NCBI GenBank assembly: GCA_030295235.1
Contig: AP026123.1
Location: 186,001-250,000, forward strand
Reading direction: 5' to 3'
DNA from: Fistulifera solaris
Lineage: Eukaryota; Bacillariophyta; Bacillariophyceae; Naviculales; Stauroneidaceae
DNA: 64,000 nucleotides
A program made the position numbers and the translations under genes. The notes beneath the pieces are model-generated. The model had not been told where the DNA came from and searched no databases. It saw nothing but the letters and a program-made list of their open reading frames with translations. This document shows, one piece after another, positions 32,212 through 44,064 of this stretch; within the stretch, counting starts at the first letter, position 1, and every line of letters begins with the position of its first letter.

Positions 32212-35200
32212 ATGAGTCAAGATAATGATGCCCCAAACAGAAACTCGTCCCCATTCAATCGACAAACCTCTGCCTCGCATGACTTTGGTAATTTAAAGCC
32301 GCAAAGTCGTCTAAGACCGATGCGCTCACAGGGAATCTTTAGTGCCCCAGGATCATCACCTCGATATCCGACCATGTCGAAATCATCCTCTTATCGACCG
32401 GACGAATTTGCATCGCCTTTGTCTCGTCGAATGGTTTCTGCTTCAAGCCCCATTAAAGACCCAATATACCGATCACCCGACTCTTCTACCCCCAGTGCTG
32501 TATTAAAAGCTCCGCAGCCGCGTCCTATGGATAAACCTGCTTTCGGGAAGCGCTCGGCACGATCGTCGCTCGAAGACGATGTCCCCGAAGAATACCAAAA
32601 ACAATTTGAGCTCTTTAGCGCGGTTCCGAAATCTTCCTCTCACAGTGACGACCTATTCAGTGTTGATCGGGATGTGTCCTATACACCACAAACCAGTATT
32701 GGCATTCCGAATGATGCCCCCGGTGATACAGCGGATCCTTTTCATATTAGTAATTTGACCGAAGCCAGCATCCGATCCTCTTCCTCGAAAGAACTCAATT
32801 ATACGCCTTCGCAGCAGCTGCAATCTCCCCCGATCGAACGCAGCTCGTCCGTTCGATCTCGAGAAGCACCTGCCGAAATCTCACCGGCAACGGAGACTGT
32901 ATCCACTTCGTTTCATGATTTGACCGAGGAAGAGCTCATAGAAGCGGCTATCAAAGCTTCGGAACGCGAATACGACGCCTTGTCGAGGGAAGTTACATCG
33001 GGTGTTTTGTCGCAGCAAGAAGTTGACGAAATCAAAACGAACGCCAGAAATTTACAAGACGCTGCAAAGACAGAACATTTCGAAAATGAAATTGTTGCAT
33101 CGCTATTGGAAGTTTGTAAACATGATGTTGCTCGAATTGCGGATGCTGTTGAGTCAGCAGTCAGTCGAGGGGAGGAATTTGCAGGACTGTTTGAATTGAA
33201 CGATATTCTCACGGATGCAATTGCTGTCGGCGAAAATACCTTGAAAGATTACGAATTATCATCTTCCAAGGTGCAGGAGTATCTTGACCCTGAAACGCCT
33301 CGATTGGATTTTCCGAATCTCGTTGAAAACAAAGATATCTTCACCTTGATTTGTTCGTTACGTTCCCATAACACTTTCCGATTAGAGGCCACTTTGGCAC
33401 TCATGCATTTTGCGCGAGATGCTGAAGGAGGGACAATTGAGCAAATTCGATTACGAGATGAAATTCGGTCATCCGGGGGCATGCATTCCCTGCTGACAGT
33501 ATTCGAGTCTCCAAATGTCACTTATGAGTTGAAAGTTGTGGCGGCGATTGCTGTGGCGTATCTATCACCTTCCTTTGTGGAAGCATCGACGGACATGCAT
33601 GCCAGTATTGCATTAAAGCTTGTCGAGTGCATACGGTTTTTGACTAGATGTCGAGATGTAACGCCTCTGGGTGAAGTAATTTCAAGAGAAGATGCCTGTG
33701 TTGCAGCATCTGTGAGTCTTGCGGCTTTCTGGCTTACGTATCTCTGCCCGAAATTAAATTCTGACCTCTCGACAGCAATCGTGACTGTAGAAAACACACC
33801 TTTAGCGAAGCGATGGGGTAACGGGGCCGTAACTGATCAACGTAGAGAAAATATAGCATTGCGGGAAGTACTTGAAATCGCAGTGTCTCTGATAGTTGAT
33901 ATTGCGAATCAAAGCAATGCATCGGCGACGTCGCTTACTCTTGTCGAGCAAGTCTGCGCCGTTGAAATCGCAAGGCCCATCGCGGTCCGTGAAGGTATCC
34001 TCAAGACTTTAGTTCGGTGGTCAGAGTCCGGCGATGCCGAATTTATTCGTGCTGCTACCTTTTCCTTACAATGCCTAACGTCTGTCAACGATGCGTACCT
34101 AGCAGGATGGATACATTCAGAAATGGTCAACAAGGGGGCGGTGAAAGCATTGGCTAACTTGACACGCACTCCAGATATAAGCCATGATGTACGATTGTCC
34201 ATAGCTCAGATTCTGGCATCGCTCTGTGTAGCACCTCATACGCGTGCCGCTGTGGTCGAGGCGAACTGTATTCAGTTTCTGGTCGGATTTCTTTATGAGC
34301 CAGCTGAAGTATCTTTACGAGATGTCATCTTGTCGGCAGGAAGTGCATTAGTACATCTTGCTCGGGGTGCTATTACAAGGGCGACCATTATGAATGATGA
34401 ACAGGATGACGAAAGTGATATGTCGACACGAGATTGCGGAAAGATGCTTTTAGAGTAAGTACCCAGCGCGGCACAGATCCGATTATTTCTGCTGACTAAT
34501 TAGTGTTTGGTCGTGACTGCAGTGATATTTTTGGAAAGCGGCGCTGTCGATCAGTTCGTTGCAATAGCTCGTGATCGCAAGGATAGGTTAAGGTCAATTG
34601 CTGTCGAAGGGCTGCGCATAATCAGTGAGGATGTCAGTTTGACACGGCAGACGCGCCTCCGTCTTTGCAAAGATGGAGCTGCCGCCGCCCTCGGGGCTGT
34701 GTTGAAAGATATTGTGGATCCCATGCCAGCGAAATTTCATCTCAATCAGGCGGTGATGGGACTCTCGCAAGACGAAAAGAAGCAATTGCAGGAAGGTCTT
34801 TGTGCTTTAGCGAACATTTTAGAGCCGGTTCAAGATACTTCAAGGCGGAGGCGTTTATCAAGTCATGTTCTGTTAGACACGAACACTGTTTTGATCGAGG
34901 GTTGCATAGACACTGCAACGCACGGTGGCCTCGATTCAATTTTGAAAATAGCATTATTCCCCTTCACGATTACGTCGCAATTCAATGCAATCACCACCCA
35001 AACCAATGGTAGTTCAGGGTTGAGCCTGCTCGAAGAAGCTTGTCGCTCACTTGCCGCGCTTGCACCGTTACTTCTGACTCGTTCAGTCGCCGAACACGGC
35101 ATTGCCATAAGGGCTCATGATGTACTCAATGCATTTCACGCTGTCCTGAAAGGTCTTGTTAATTCACTAGAAACGGCCAGAAACCTAGATCTCGTCAAAG

Positions 35201-38200
35201 AGGCCGCGACTGATTTACGTGAAATTGTTTTGACTGGGTTGAGAGTTTTTGCGCAGTCAGAACCACTGATGATGCGTATTGTTGACGTAACGCTGCCTTA
35301 TTTAAGCAAATTGATTGGATCGGAGGAACCGTCAGGACCATCCAGCGCTGCTAGTCAGATATTGCAATCGCTTGATGTTTTTGAAGATGAAATTGTTTCG
35401 CAGATTGCTGGAAACAATCCGAGTTTATTAGCCGATTGGTTCTGTATCCAGCGTTCTCTCTTGATCCAAGCAATGGCTCGTGCTGAAATACGACGGCTTC
35501 TTGTAAATACCTGGAATCCTTATTTTCATGAAGCAAAAAAACCTGGACTGGCTAATTTGATAAGAGAGACAGGTGACAAGACACGAAGCGAAGACGGACA
35601 CGCTTATGTTGACATGTTTGAATATTTCGCCAATGATGACGACACTTTGGAAGCAAAGGCACTTATTGATTCAGCAGTACCATGACGTGTATGGACAAGA
35701 TGTAGACGGGCTCGGTTCTTTCAAAACCATGTTGCACTCAGACCAATGTGACGAAAGTCTACTGGAATGCCAGATTTATCCGCTTAACAGCAGCAGAACC
35801 GAAAGTCAATGGATTCTGGATCATTTCCAATTTTTAGAAGCACCAATGAATGAAACAAAGGGATCTGTTCCTCTCCTATCGAAGCACGTAAATGAGTTGC
35901 TGGACACGTACTTCCCGTCGGCTTTGCTAAAGGAGCAAATAGTACCCACTCGCGCGCTTCGTCCAAGGTGTTCCTACAATTTTCGGTCATTGATGATGCC
36001 GCAACGGCGTTACTTTTCTTTTCAACGAGAGGCAAAACTTTTGTCCAGAATATGCGATATTGAAAGCGCTTTGGCTAACGACGACAGCATTCATTGGACA
36101 TTGGGATTCACGAATAGTTCGTTTGACGAGGAGTTTGCTGAATCTCTTGTTAATTTTCTATATCTCTGTCCGACCGTCCGCGGTCTCTCTTTTGTAGGGA
36201 TGAAAAATGGGAGAGCATCAAAAACGCGGACAAGGAAACTTATGGAAGCGATGGGAGTTACTTGGTTGCTAGCTTGGCTGGGTCATTGCCTCCGTGGATT
36301 ACTCATTTGACGTTCGTCGACATGCTCACTCAAGAGGATCTGAGTACAATCGTTTCAATACTTGAAAACGTAGGGAGACTTTCTGAATCCCAAGAACCTT
36401 CAACGGAAGTGGGAACACAAGGGAAATTTTTGTTTTTATCCATAAGCAAGTCACAATGCATAGCGCCAGATGTCTGGCAACGATTCTTCGGACTATTTAG
36501 TCGAGCGGGAGTGCCAGTCTCAACAAGGGCTTTTTCTTCCCTCAGATCGTTGGACTTGAGTTTCAACGGCTTAGGGGATGACTTGTGCTCAAAGGTTTTG
36601 GAGTTTACACTGCTAGAGGATTGTTCTCGCTCTCTCGAATGTTTAGATTTGTCAGGAAACAACATCAGAGCTGCACAAAAAGTAATCCGAGTACTCCACA
36701 TCGCAGGCAGGCGAGGGAAGACATTCCTCCGTACACTCAATTTAGCGTCGAACAACTTGAGTAATAACGCTGCATGGCTGGACATAATCGACATATTTAA
36801 GCGCGATGCGTTCAGGCTCGAGGAACTTGATCTGTCTTCTAATGAAATATTCCTTTCCACCTTCGACGAAGCAGGACTTTTTGTCGGGTCCATTCTTTCA
36901 TATAAAACCCTGGTTCGGTTGAACATGTCAAACAATCGGGTTCATCCATCTGCCGTTGACTACATCCTTCGAAGCCTCGCCGACCCAGAGCAATCGAGCA
37001 ACTGCACAATCGGCTTTCTCGAGTTCGAAGACAACGATCCTCCGTTGAGTCCGGAGCAGAATAGTCTCCTCCTAGACTTTTGCGCTCGTTCACGGCGCAC
37101 GCTATTCGAGCGCTGTTTGTCAAAGCGAAACATCCAAGATGTTCCGGATAAAGAAGAAGAGGACGGCGATGAACGAGTGGAACGTGTTGATGATCTTCCA
37201 TACGAGGCATTCCCAGATCAAACGAGCTTAGCACCCGATGAGTCTCAGTTCCAGGACTCGCTGCCAATACCGGTGGAGATTGATAATGTTATCACAGTTC
37301 TTTTCTCTGCACCGTTGGTCTACAGGGACGGACAGAAGCGATTTCAGCCGTTCAAAAAACTAAATTTCGATATGGAGCGTGAGTTGATGTGGCAGTGCTT
37401 GAAGGAGGCGTCTAGAGACATTGAGCTTACTTTCGACAATGCGACCAGCGAGCGGCTTCTGGCAACCATCGCAAAGCGCTGTAGCTGCTTACACTATTCA
37501 GGCCACGGTCACGTTCAATTTCTCCCGTTTGAAAATACAACCGGGGGTGCTGAATGGTTTGCCGTTTCAAAGTTCAAGGAGTTAATCCAGAACGAAAGCT
37601 CGGTACCTTTTCGTTTCGTATTTGTTTCGGCGTGTCATTCAGGCCTAGCTGGTGAAACATTCGCCTCTGCTGGTGTGCCGCATGTCGTATGCTGTCAGCA
37701 AGAGTACGAACTAAAAGATACGGCAGCTTTGGCTTTCACTCGTCAATTTTACTTGGCTCTTGCTGTTGGAAACACAGTCAAGGAATCGTTCGAGCAAGGT
37801 TGTAGAGCCGTACGAGCAACGCCGAATCTCAAAGACGCGGAAAATGAAATGAAGAAGTTTTTGTTACTGCCTCGTGATGGCGATCATGATGTTCCTATTT
37901 TCAATGCCAAGCCAGTTCGCGAGTGGCCCCGTGTTTTAAGCGAAGAGGCCAAACGTTTGCGCCGAAATAGTCGGTACAATAAGAAAGGTTCTCTGCCCTC
38001 TGTCGCTTTGAGAAATCTGGAACTGAACGTAAGAAACTTGATTCAGGATGATCCCTCGCCCACCCCGCCGCAATTTTTCTTGGGACGCGAGGTGGAAATG
38101 TACCACGTGTTGAATCTCGTTTTAAGTAAACGTTTGATTAGTGTTGTGGGAGAGCCAGGAATCGGACGTTCATCTTTAGTCTGTTCTCTCTGTCACTATA

Positions 38201-38877
38201 TCAACGAAAGGCGAAATCTCATTTCTACGTCGATTGAAAAGATTTACTTCGTTAAGGCAAAAAAATTCAAGAAAAAGAGTCGCTTCGTGGCTCTTATCAA
38301 AACCCTTCTGAAGCGATTAGTTGATGAAGGCAAGGTACAAGAAGTTGCAGACGAAGATGACAAAGAAACTGTAATAGAAGCTATTTGCGGAGGATTAAAG
38401 AAGATGAAAGCGCTGCTAGTATTTGATCGCGTCGACCTTTTGGATGACACCGACGACTTGACGGAATTTCCCATGCTTTTGAGTGAATTGATTCGCGAAA
38501 CGAAGGACGTAAAAATTCTTCTGACAAATCTTCGACCGCTTGGAATTCCAGCTCTGGGCGAACAACATTTTAGCCTGGGACCACTCAACTTTGAAAATAC
38601 TGTGAGACTTTTCGCTCACCTTTGTCCTAATGTTCACCGTCCTGGAGACAGACAGAAACTAATCGATTGCCTTGTAACAAGCAAAGAAGTGGGTCAGCTT
38701 TTACCCGGTCCTGATATTCCAGAACCCGTCAAGTATCTATTTGACATGCTCGGACGGGGAATACCGTCACGGATCGAAAATGCTGCTTTTGTTTACACAA
38801 AGATATTGTCGACAGACTCCGAGATGGCAGCTTTCGTGATGACCTGTAGGTACTCGGCTTGTCAGGGACTCCGATGA
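32212..38877 (+). CDS. ARM-LRR-CHAT protease-STAND NTPase multidomain protein (NLR-like)
   Basis: About 2198 aa. Exons 32212-34454 and 34523-38877 (68-bp intron, GTAAGT...CAG). Order: a Ser/Pro-rich disordered region to about 235; a UIM-like helix (EEELIEAAIKASERE); armadillo-type helices about 370-1125; leucine-rich repeats about 1270-1570 (LRSLDLSFNGLGDDL, LECLDLSGNNIR, LEELDLSSNEI, LVRLNMSNNRV); an acidic linker; a CHAT caspase-like domain about 1670-1875 with His in HYSGHGH (about 1742) and Cys in VSACHSG (about 1785); and a STAND/NB-ARC-like NTPase about 1935-2115 with Walker A GEPGIGRSSL, Walker B LLVFDRVDLL and ILLTNLRP. Walker A has Arg where Lys is usual. Three one-base length changes (34528-34532, about 35650-35672, 36255-36266) interrupt the frame; with them the total is divisible by three. 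Role as a stress or cell-death sensor is inferred from architecture. Confidence 0.85.
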
Positions 38878-39161
38878 CTTCGTCGGTATACCAAACTGGT
38901 TATTTTTACAATGGAATTAATGGTTGCTGTCTTAGAATCGATGCTTCTTTATAATGGAGGTGGCACATTGTAGAGGAACTGGATGTAGACTTCGAAACTA
39001 ACATCCGCTGTGATGGTTAGGGCGCGCTCGCTCCATCTACCTGTAGTTTGACTAGCTTGCACGCCAATTCGTAACTTTAACTATCATTTTCGCTGACTAG
39101 CCATTTTCGAAAGCGTTAGCTTTACTAGCTTAAACACTACAACGCATGGTCAGGACGTTTC

Positions 39162-39185
39162 CCACGACTACATTTCAGTCATGAG
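39162..39185. repeat. CATGACTG/CAGTCGTG-type palindrome
   Basis: Reads CCACGACTACATTTCAGTCATGAG in the window, an imperfect inverted repeat. One of about eight related copies, all outside genes. Confidence 0.75.
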
Positions 39186-39360
39186 TATTTTTCCGAGCCA
39201 CACTGCTACCTAAGCTTCGCTCATTCTGCAGCCTTGTCGACTTATATTTGTTCCTATTACGGTGCAGTTGCCTTGAATGATAACTGCTTTATTTGCCCTC
39301 GATTCCGTGCGTCGAATGCTTGCGGATCTTCCTTTTCAATTGTTACTCTAGAGGTCGAAA

Positions 39361-39400
39361 GTGTTGTCCGTTTTTCGCCACGACTGCATTCCAGTCATGA
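39361..39400. repeat. GTGTTGTCCGTTTT + palindrome, extended copy
   Basis: The palindrome CCACGACTGCATTCCAGTCATGA (39378-39400) is preceded by GTGTTGTCCGTTTTTC. The same leader plus palindrome occurs at 28349-28387, so the repeat unit is at least 40 bp, longer than the hairpin alone. Confidence 0.75.
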
Positions 39401-39657
39401 TTTCCCACTGAAAGGCTCACAGTGAAAATTGGATGGAGCTTTTGTGATGATGCGGCGCTCAGCACCGAATGAATGAATAATTTTTTTTACTTATTACATA
39501 TCAACCATGATGGCACTGAGCAACGCTTTGTGTCAGTTATAAACAAGTTGTTACTACAAACTTTGTTGACTTGGATATCTTGATATCACGTGTAATTTCA
39601 TCTGTGTTCGCTTTCTCGAATAGCTTTGACACTAGGAAACAACAAATAGGCCGTTGC

Positions 39658-40800
39658 ATGCAGCAACAACAGTTCTTGAGAGCCATGAAACTTCGACAAA
39701 CGGTTACTGCGGCTTTCGTTGCCAGAGCCACTCGAAGAATACACAATCAAGTTTCGTCGTTGTCTTCTACCGCAAATAGTAATGAATTTGCTACGTCTTA
39801 TCACGCGCCAGTCATGTGGAAAGAATGCGTCGACGCACTCTTGGAAGGGAGAGAGGAACGACGACGGGGTTTGACCTTGCTGGATGGTACTTTGGGCGGT
39901 GGAGGACATTCCGAGGCCATATTACAACGCCTTACAGCGGGTGACGTACTATTCGGCTGTGATGTCGATCCAGAAGCCCTCAAGACTGCGACAAGACGAC
40001 TCGAAAGATTTTTACCCGGCAATACTTCCGACGGACCTTTCTTCGTTCCCGTGCAGTCAAATTTTGGAAATCTTGTTGAGACCCTCACAAAAACAATACA
40101 CCCTATTTCGAATGAGCCAGTCGTAGAGCCCTCACTGGATGGAATTTTGTTAGATCTGGGAGTTAGTTCACATCAGATTGACTGCGCGGAACGAGGATTC
40201 TCCTTTCAGCAACAAGGGCCATTAGATATGCGAATGTCGGGCGTCGGCATGACTGCAGCAGACCTATGCAACGAGTTAGATGTATTTGAGCTGAAACGCA
40301 TCTTGAAAGAATACGGCGATGAACCACGCGCAGCAAAGATAGCGGATTCAATTGTTCGGTGTCGACCTCTTGCGACAACATCTGATTTAGTTGAGGCAGT
40401 CGCCGCTGTTACACCGGAGTATGCGAAGAAAGGACGGCGTATGGGTCGGACAGCTACATTGGCGCGTGTCTTTCAAAGCCTTCGCATTGTTGTGAACCAG
40501 GAGTATCAAGTTTTGGAGAATGTATTGACAAAGGTAGCGCCGACTCTGCTGCGCAGTGGGGGAAGACTGGTTGTTTTGAGCTATCATTCTATGGAGGATA
40601 GGGCAACGAAGAGAGCTATGCGTGATGGTACATTAGAGAGAACACAGCGTGATGAACGAGACATGTATGGAAATACCATTGGACCTCCTCGCCCGTTTCG
40701 TACCTTAGGAAAGAAACGGAAGGCTACTTTGGAAGAAGTTGAAGTGAATCCGAGAGCACGAAGCGCAACACTAAGGGTGGCAGAGAAATTAGAGAAATAG
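39658..40800 (+). CDS. rsmH: 16S rRNA (cytosine-N4) methyltransferase RsmH/MraW, organellar
   Basis: Methylates the small-subunit rRNA decoding-site cytosine (C1402 in E. coli) using SAM. Single intact exon. The ATG at 39658 gives 380 aa; that at 39685 gives 371. Both leave a basic, acid-poor presequence (MKLRQTVTAAFVARATRRIH) resembling mitochondrial import signals. Family motifs: YHAPVMWKECVDAL, LLDGTLGGGGHSEAIL (SAM loop), FGCDVDPEAL, DGILLDLGVSSHQID, FQQQGPLDMRM, ARVFQSLRIVVNQE, LVVLSYHSMEDRATKRAM and the C-terminal NPRARSATLRVAEK. The insertion between strands two and three (FLPGNTSDGPF) is slightly long. It ends 117 bp from the convergent kinase gene stop. Confidence 0.95.
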   Translation: MQQQQFLRAMKLRQTVTAAFVARATRRIHNQVSSLSSTANSNEFATSYHAPVMWKECVDALLEGREERRRGLTLLDGTLGGGGHSEAILQRLTAGDVLFGCDVDPEALKTATRRLERFLPGNTSDGPFFVPVQSNFGNLVETLTKTIHPISNEPVVEPSLDGILLDLGVSSHQIDCAERGFSFQQQGPLDMRMSGVGMTAADLCNELDVFELKRILKEYGDEPRAAKIADSIVRCRPLATTSDLVEAVAAVTPEYAKKGRRMGRTATLARVFQSLRIVVNQEYQVLENVLTKVAPTLLRSGGRLVVLSYHSMEDRATKRAMRDGTLERTQRDERDMYGNTIGPPRPFRTLGKKRKATLEEVEVNPRARSATLRVAEKLEK

Positions 40801-40917
40801 ATTATAAAGTGCACTATAATCAGCTGTTAAATTGTACTGCATGAGTCACAGCTGATCACTATTCAGAGTGCATGTAATATCGGAATCGTATCGCATCTTG
40901 ATTGCAAAATAATGCGA

Positions 40918-42539
40918 TTACTTCAACGTAGGACGAGGGGCGCGAGAAACTTGAAGCACAGTATCACCCATCTGGACCTTGTTCCCATCGAACAGAGCAA
41001 AGTCTGCGGTGGCTTTGACAGTACCGTTGATTTTGGTGTTGCCCTTGGACAAGTCCCAAATCTGAATGAGTAGCTTTTTCTTCGAAAGCGAAAGCTTGAT
41101 ATGAGCATGATTGGCTAAAACAGATTTGTCTTTCGACAACGCGAGAGGAAGATGACCTTTTTCGACGGTTTGCTACCAATGCAATAGCGCTCTTGAGCGC
41201 CCTCCTGCACAACCCACTTTTCGCCCTTGTGGGGCCCTTCGATTGCCGTCAGTGTCGCTGCTTCATAGCGACGATCCTCCATGAGAGTTGGGGCATTGCT
41301 GCCCTGAGGATCGACATTTTCGGTAGCATTCCACACTTCATCTACTTCCATCGGGTCTGCTGCGCGTTCATCGCTTGGTACAGGATCGCGAACGGAGGAC
41401 ATGCGACGACGCGGGCTGCTTCTGGTAGCCCCGGCAGGGCTCTGCTGCGCCGATTTTCGCTTCTGAACCGGAAGTCGAACAACAAGCTGACCCAGCTTCT
41501 TCTCGAACAGATCATAGTTGGGTTTTGTTGCGTATTCGCAACGGCGACACTCGTCCCACAACTCTTGAAACAACGAAGCCATGTCGGACGGCATGCGATT
41601 GTAGAACTCGGATGATTTGTTCGTCAAATTCTGCTTCTTCTGCTGGAAAATATCGGCATCGGATTTGCCGTTGCTCCATGGCAGAAAAGATCCGGATTTG
41701 TACCAGAGCGCCTTAGGGTCGGTATGTGTAGCATAAACGACAATGACAAGTTCAGCCAGCAAGTAGAGCAGCGATTCAATATCATCTCGACGACTAATAG
41801 TCTGCAGTTCATGAGCATTGATGCTAGCATATAACGGTGTTCCGCGCAAAGAAGTCATCCCCTCATTGGCGCCATGCTTGCCATTCGAGTCCATGATATC
41901 TTTCAATAAAGCAAGATCCACCATTCGCAAGCGTTCCGCCACCGATCCTTCTCCTTTCGCCACCATGAAATTGTCGGCTTTTACATCCGTAATGAGCTTA
42001 TAAGCATCGTGAAATGTTTTGCAGATATACAGCATGCGCTGTGCCACAGCACTCAAGTCGACAGAATTCGATGCGACGGGAAGCGTCTTGACTGCTTCAA
42101 TCAAGGTCATCTCCATGCGTTCCATGACAATGAAAAGATACCCAGCTTGGACAAAATGTGAGAAAGCACGACAAAGAAACGACACAATACTTTCAAAGCC
42201 TCTTTCCACGCACCTTCCGCATCATTTTTGTATGCTTCCAGGGTCTTGGTGTCACCCGACGGCTTGGGAAGACGCGGAATGATCTCCCCCTTGAAGCCGC
42301 GCGAAGGTAGATTGATACAAGAGTCGCTCATATTAAAGAGCACGTTCATTCGCTTCACTGACTGATTGACGTGATTTGGTCGCCTTCGCAATCGCTGTGA
42401 TCTTGGCGCACCACTCGCTGTCCTCCCCATTCTCCTTCTTGAGAGAGTAAATGAAGCCCTGTGCCCCTTCGCCGAGCTTCGTTCCGAGTACGTGGCGACC
42501 TCTGCGATCAAATTTGATTTTCTTTAGTTGCGCAGACAT
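40918..42539 (-). CDS. CK1/VRK-like protein kinase with C-terminal FHA domain
   Basis: About 540 aa, no intron. The kinase domain starts with HVLGTKLGEGAQGFIYSL (Gly loop), the Lys in WCAKI, LPRGFKGEIIPRLP, then GYLFIVMERMEMTLIEAV and a catalytic loop ITDVKADNFMV, where the Asp is kept but HRD is replaced; DFG is replaced by VDLAL. TPLYASINAHELQTISRRDDIESLLYLL is a clear CK1/VRK activation-segment signature. A Ser/Pro/Arg-rich linker leads to an FHA domain at about residues 455-540 (YCIGSK, NHAHIKL, WDLSKGNTKINGTV, VQMGDTVLQV). Three one-base changes in short runs (41158-41162, 42153-42156, 42335-42337) break the frame; the corrected length is divisible by three. A phospho-dependent DNA-damage or cell-cycle role is inferred from FHA plus VRK. 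Confidence 0.85.
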
Positions 42540-42954
42540 GTTTGTTGTACGAATCACCTTGTATTGCTTGCTACTGCACAAAGAATGAATACAATGAAGA
42601 CGCTTCCCACGAAAGAAAAAGCGTCAAGTGAAGCAAGGCGGACGTCTTGTTTTGCAGCTCTGGCGATATCCGTTGGTAGTGAGAAGAGGTTTTTACTATT
42701 TATAAAGATGCGCGGGATATTCCCTTTCCTTATATATAAAACGACATAATGGAAGGGTGCGCGTACAGGAGCTTCATGTCAAATTTGATCACGGAACGAC
42801 GTCGCATCGGCGAAAGATACTAATGGGTCTGACCACCGACCGTGACATCGGTGGTCCACGAAACTTTTCGCGTCCATAAGGTTTATTTTATTTTTCACAG
42901 TTATACCAGGTACTCCGGCATTAGGCAAGAGGAACATTCGATAGAAACACGCTC
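42540..42954. other. Divergent promoter region, kinase and pyrB
   Basis: 415 bp between divergent genes. A TATATATAAAA sequence near 42731-42741 could serve as a TATA element for the pyrB side. ACCAGGTACTCCGGC at 42906-42920 is a motif shared with other spacers. Confidence 0.5.
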
Positions 42955-44064
42955 ATGTCTCCAAATACAACATTAGAACAACAACTTCCCGTGCTATCCG
43001 AAGATGTCTCTTCCTGGAAAGGCGCGAGCGTGCTGAGCGTCACACAAATGACACCCGGAGGACTGTCTTTGGTCTTTGAAATTGCCCATCAAATGCGCGT
43101 GATGGTGCAAACACAAGGCGCCGACACACGCTGTCAAGGGAAATTACTCGCTACAGTCTTCTACGAAGCATCGACTCGTACTGCATGTAGCTTTCAAGCT
43201 GCAATGATGCGATTGGGTGGGAATTTTTGCACGTCGATGGAGAGGGAGGAAACTCGTCTGCGGCGAAGAAAGGAGAATCCTTGACAGATACAGTTCGCTG
43301 TCTCGAATGTTATACCGATGTCACAGTTCTACGACATTACAATCAAGGCAGCGTCGGTACTGTCATTGAAGCAGCGACAAAGCCTGTTATAAATGCAGGT
43401 GATGGTGTCGGAGAACATCCGACGCAAGCATTGTTGGATGTATTTACGATTTACGATGAATTGAAGTTACCGCTATCATCAAATGCGACCGAAAATTCCA
43501 AGCCATTGACAATCGTTTTGTTGGGGGATCTGAAACACGGACGAACCGTGCATTCCTTGGCCAAATTGTTGGCGAAATCGCACACAGCAGGCGTAACTTT
43601 GCGTTATTGTGCGCCGGCTGGTCTAGAACTGCCCGAAGAGATTCAAGAATATGTTGCGCAATTTGATCATGTCACCCAGGAAACAATGACCGATTTACGA
43701 GAGGCTTGTCAGCAAGCTAACATTTTGTATGTCACGCGTGTACAACGGGAACGATTTGAATCGGACGAGGCTTACCAAGCGGTCAAGGTACGACATACTT
43801 TACAGGTGATATTTGCGCTTCAATTCCTCATCTAACACTGATTGTCCGACTGTTTGTCCGCAAATCTGATAGGGATCATATGTAGTGGATGCAGAACTGA
43901 TGCAACAGGTGCCTTCGGATATGATCGTATTGCATCCGCTGCCACGTATCGACGAAATTGACCCAGCCGTCGATTCCGATCCACGTGCTGCTTACTTTAG
44001 GGAAATGGAAAACGGCATGTACGTTCGCATGGCTTTGCTTGCGTTGGTTTTGGGGAAAGTGTAA
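42955..44064 (+). CDS. pyrB: Aspartate carbamoyltransferase catalytic chain
   Basis: Second step of pyrimidine synthesis: carbamoyl phosphate plus aspartate to carbamoyl aspartate. Exons 42955-43787 and 43873-44064 (85-bp intron, phase 0, GTACGA...ATAG); 341 aa. The carbamoyl-phosphate loop [21 protein letters not shown], the 80s-loop segment [18 protein letters not shown], the [20 protein letters not shown] signature, [14 protein letters not shown], the aspartate-domain [10 protein letters not shown], and [12 protein letters not shown] after the splice are all present. T5 at 43224-43228 is one base short; six T restore [10 protein letters not shown]. It stands alone, not fused to CPSII or DHO, and shows no clear plastid or mitochondrial presequence; the N-terminus is short. 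Confidence 0.94.

Larger units (their letters stand above)
38878..39657. other. Intergenic region with two palindromic repeats
   Basis: 780 bp without a gene. It contains two copies of the CCACGACTGCATTnCAGTCATGA inverted repeat, listed separately, and a T9 run at 39481-39489. Confidence 0.6.

Noticed and set aside
36330-36935. 201-codon minus-strand frame inside the LRR region
   Set aside because: Antisense of leucine-rich repeats; a Ser-rich translation of the complementary strand.
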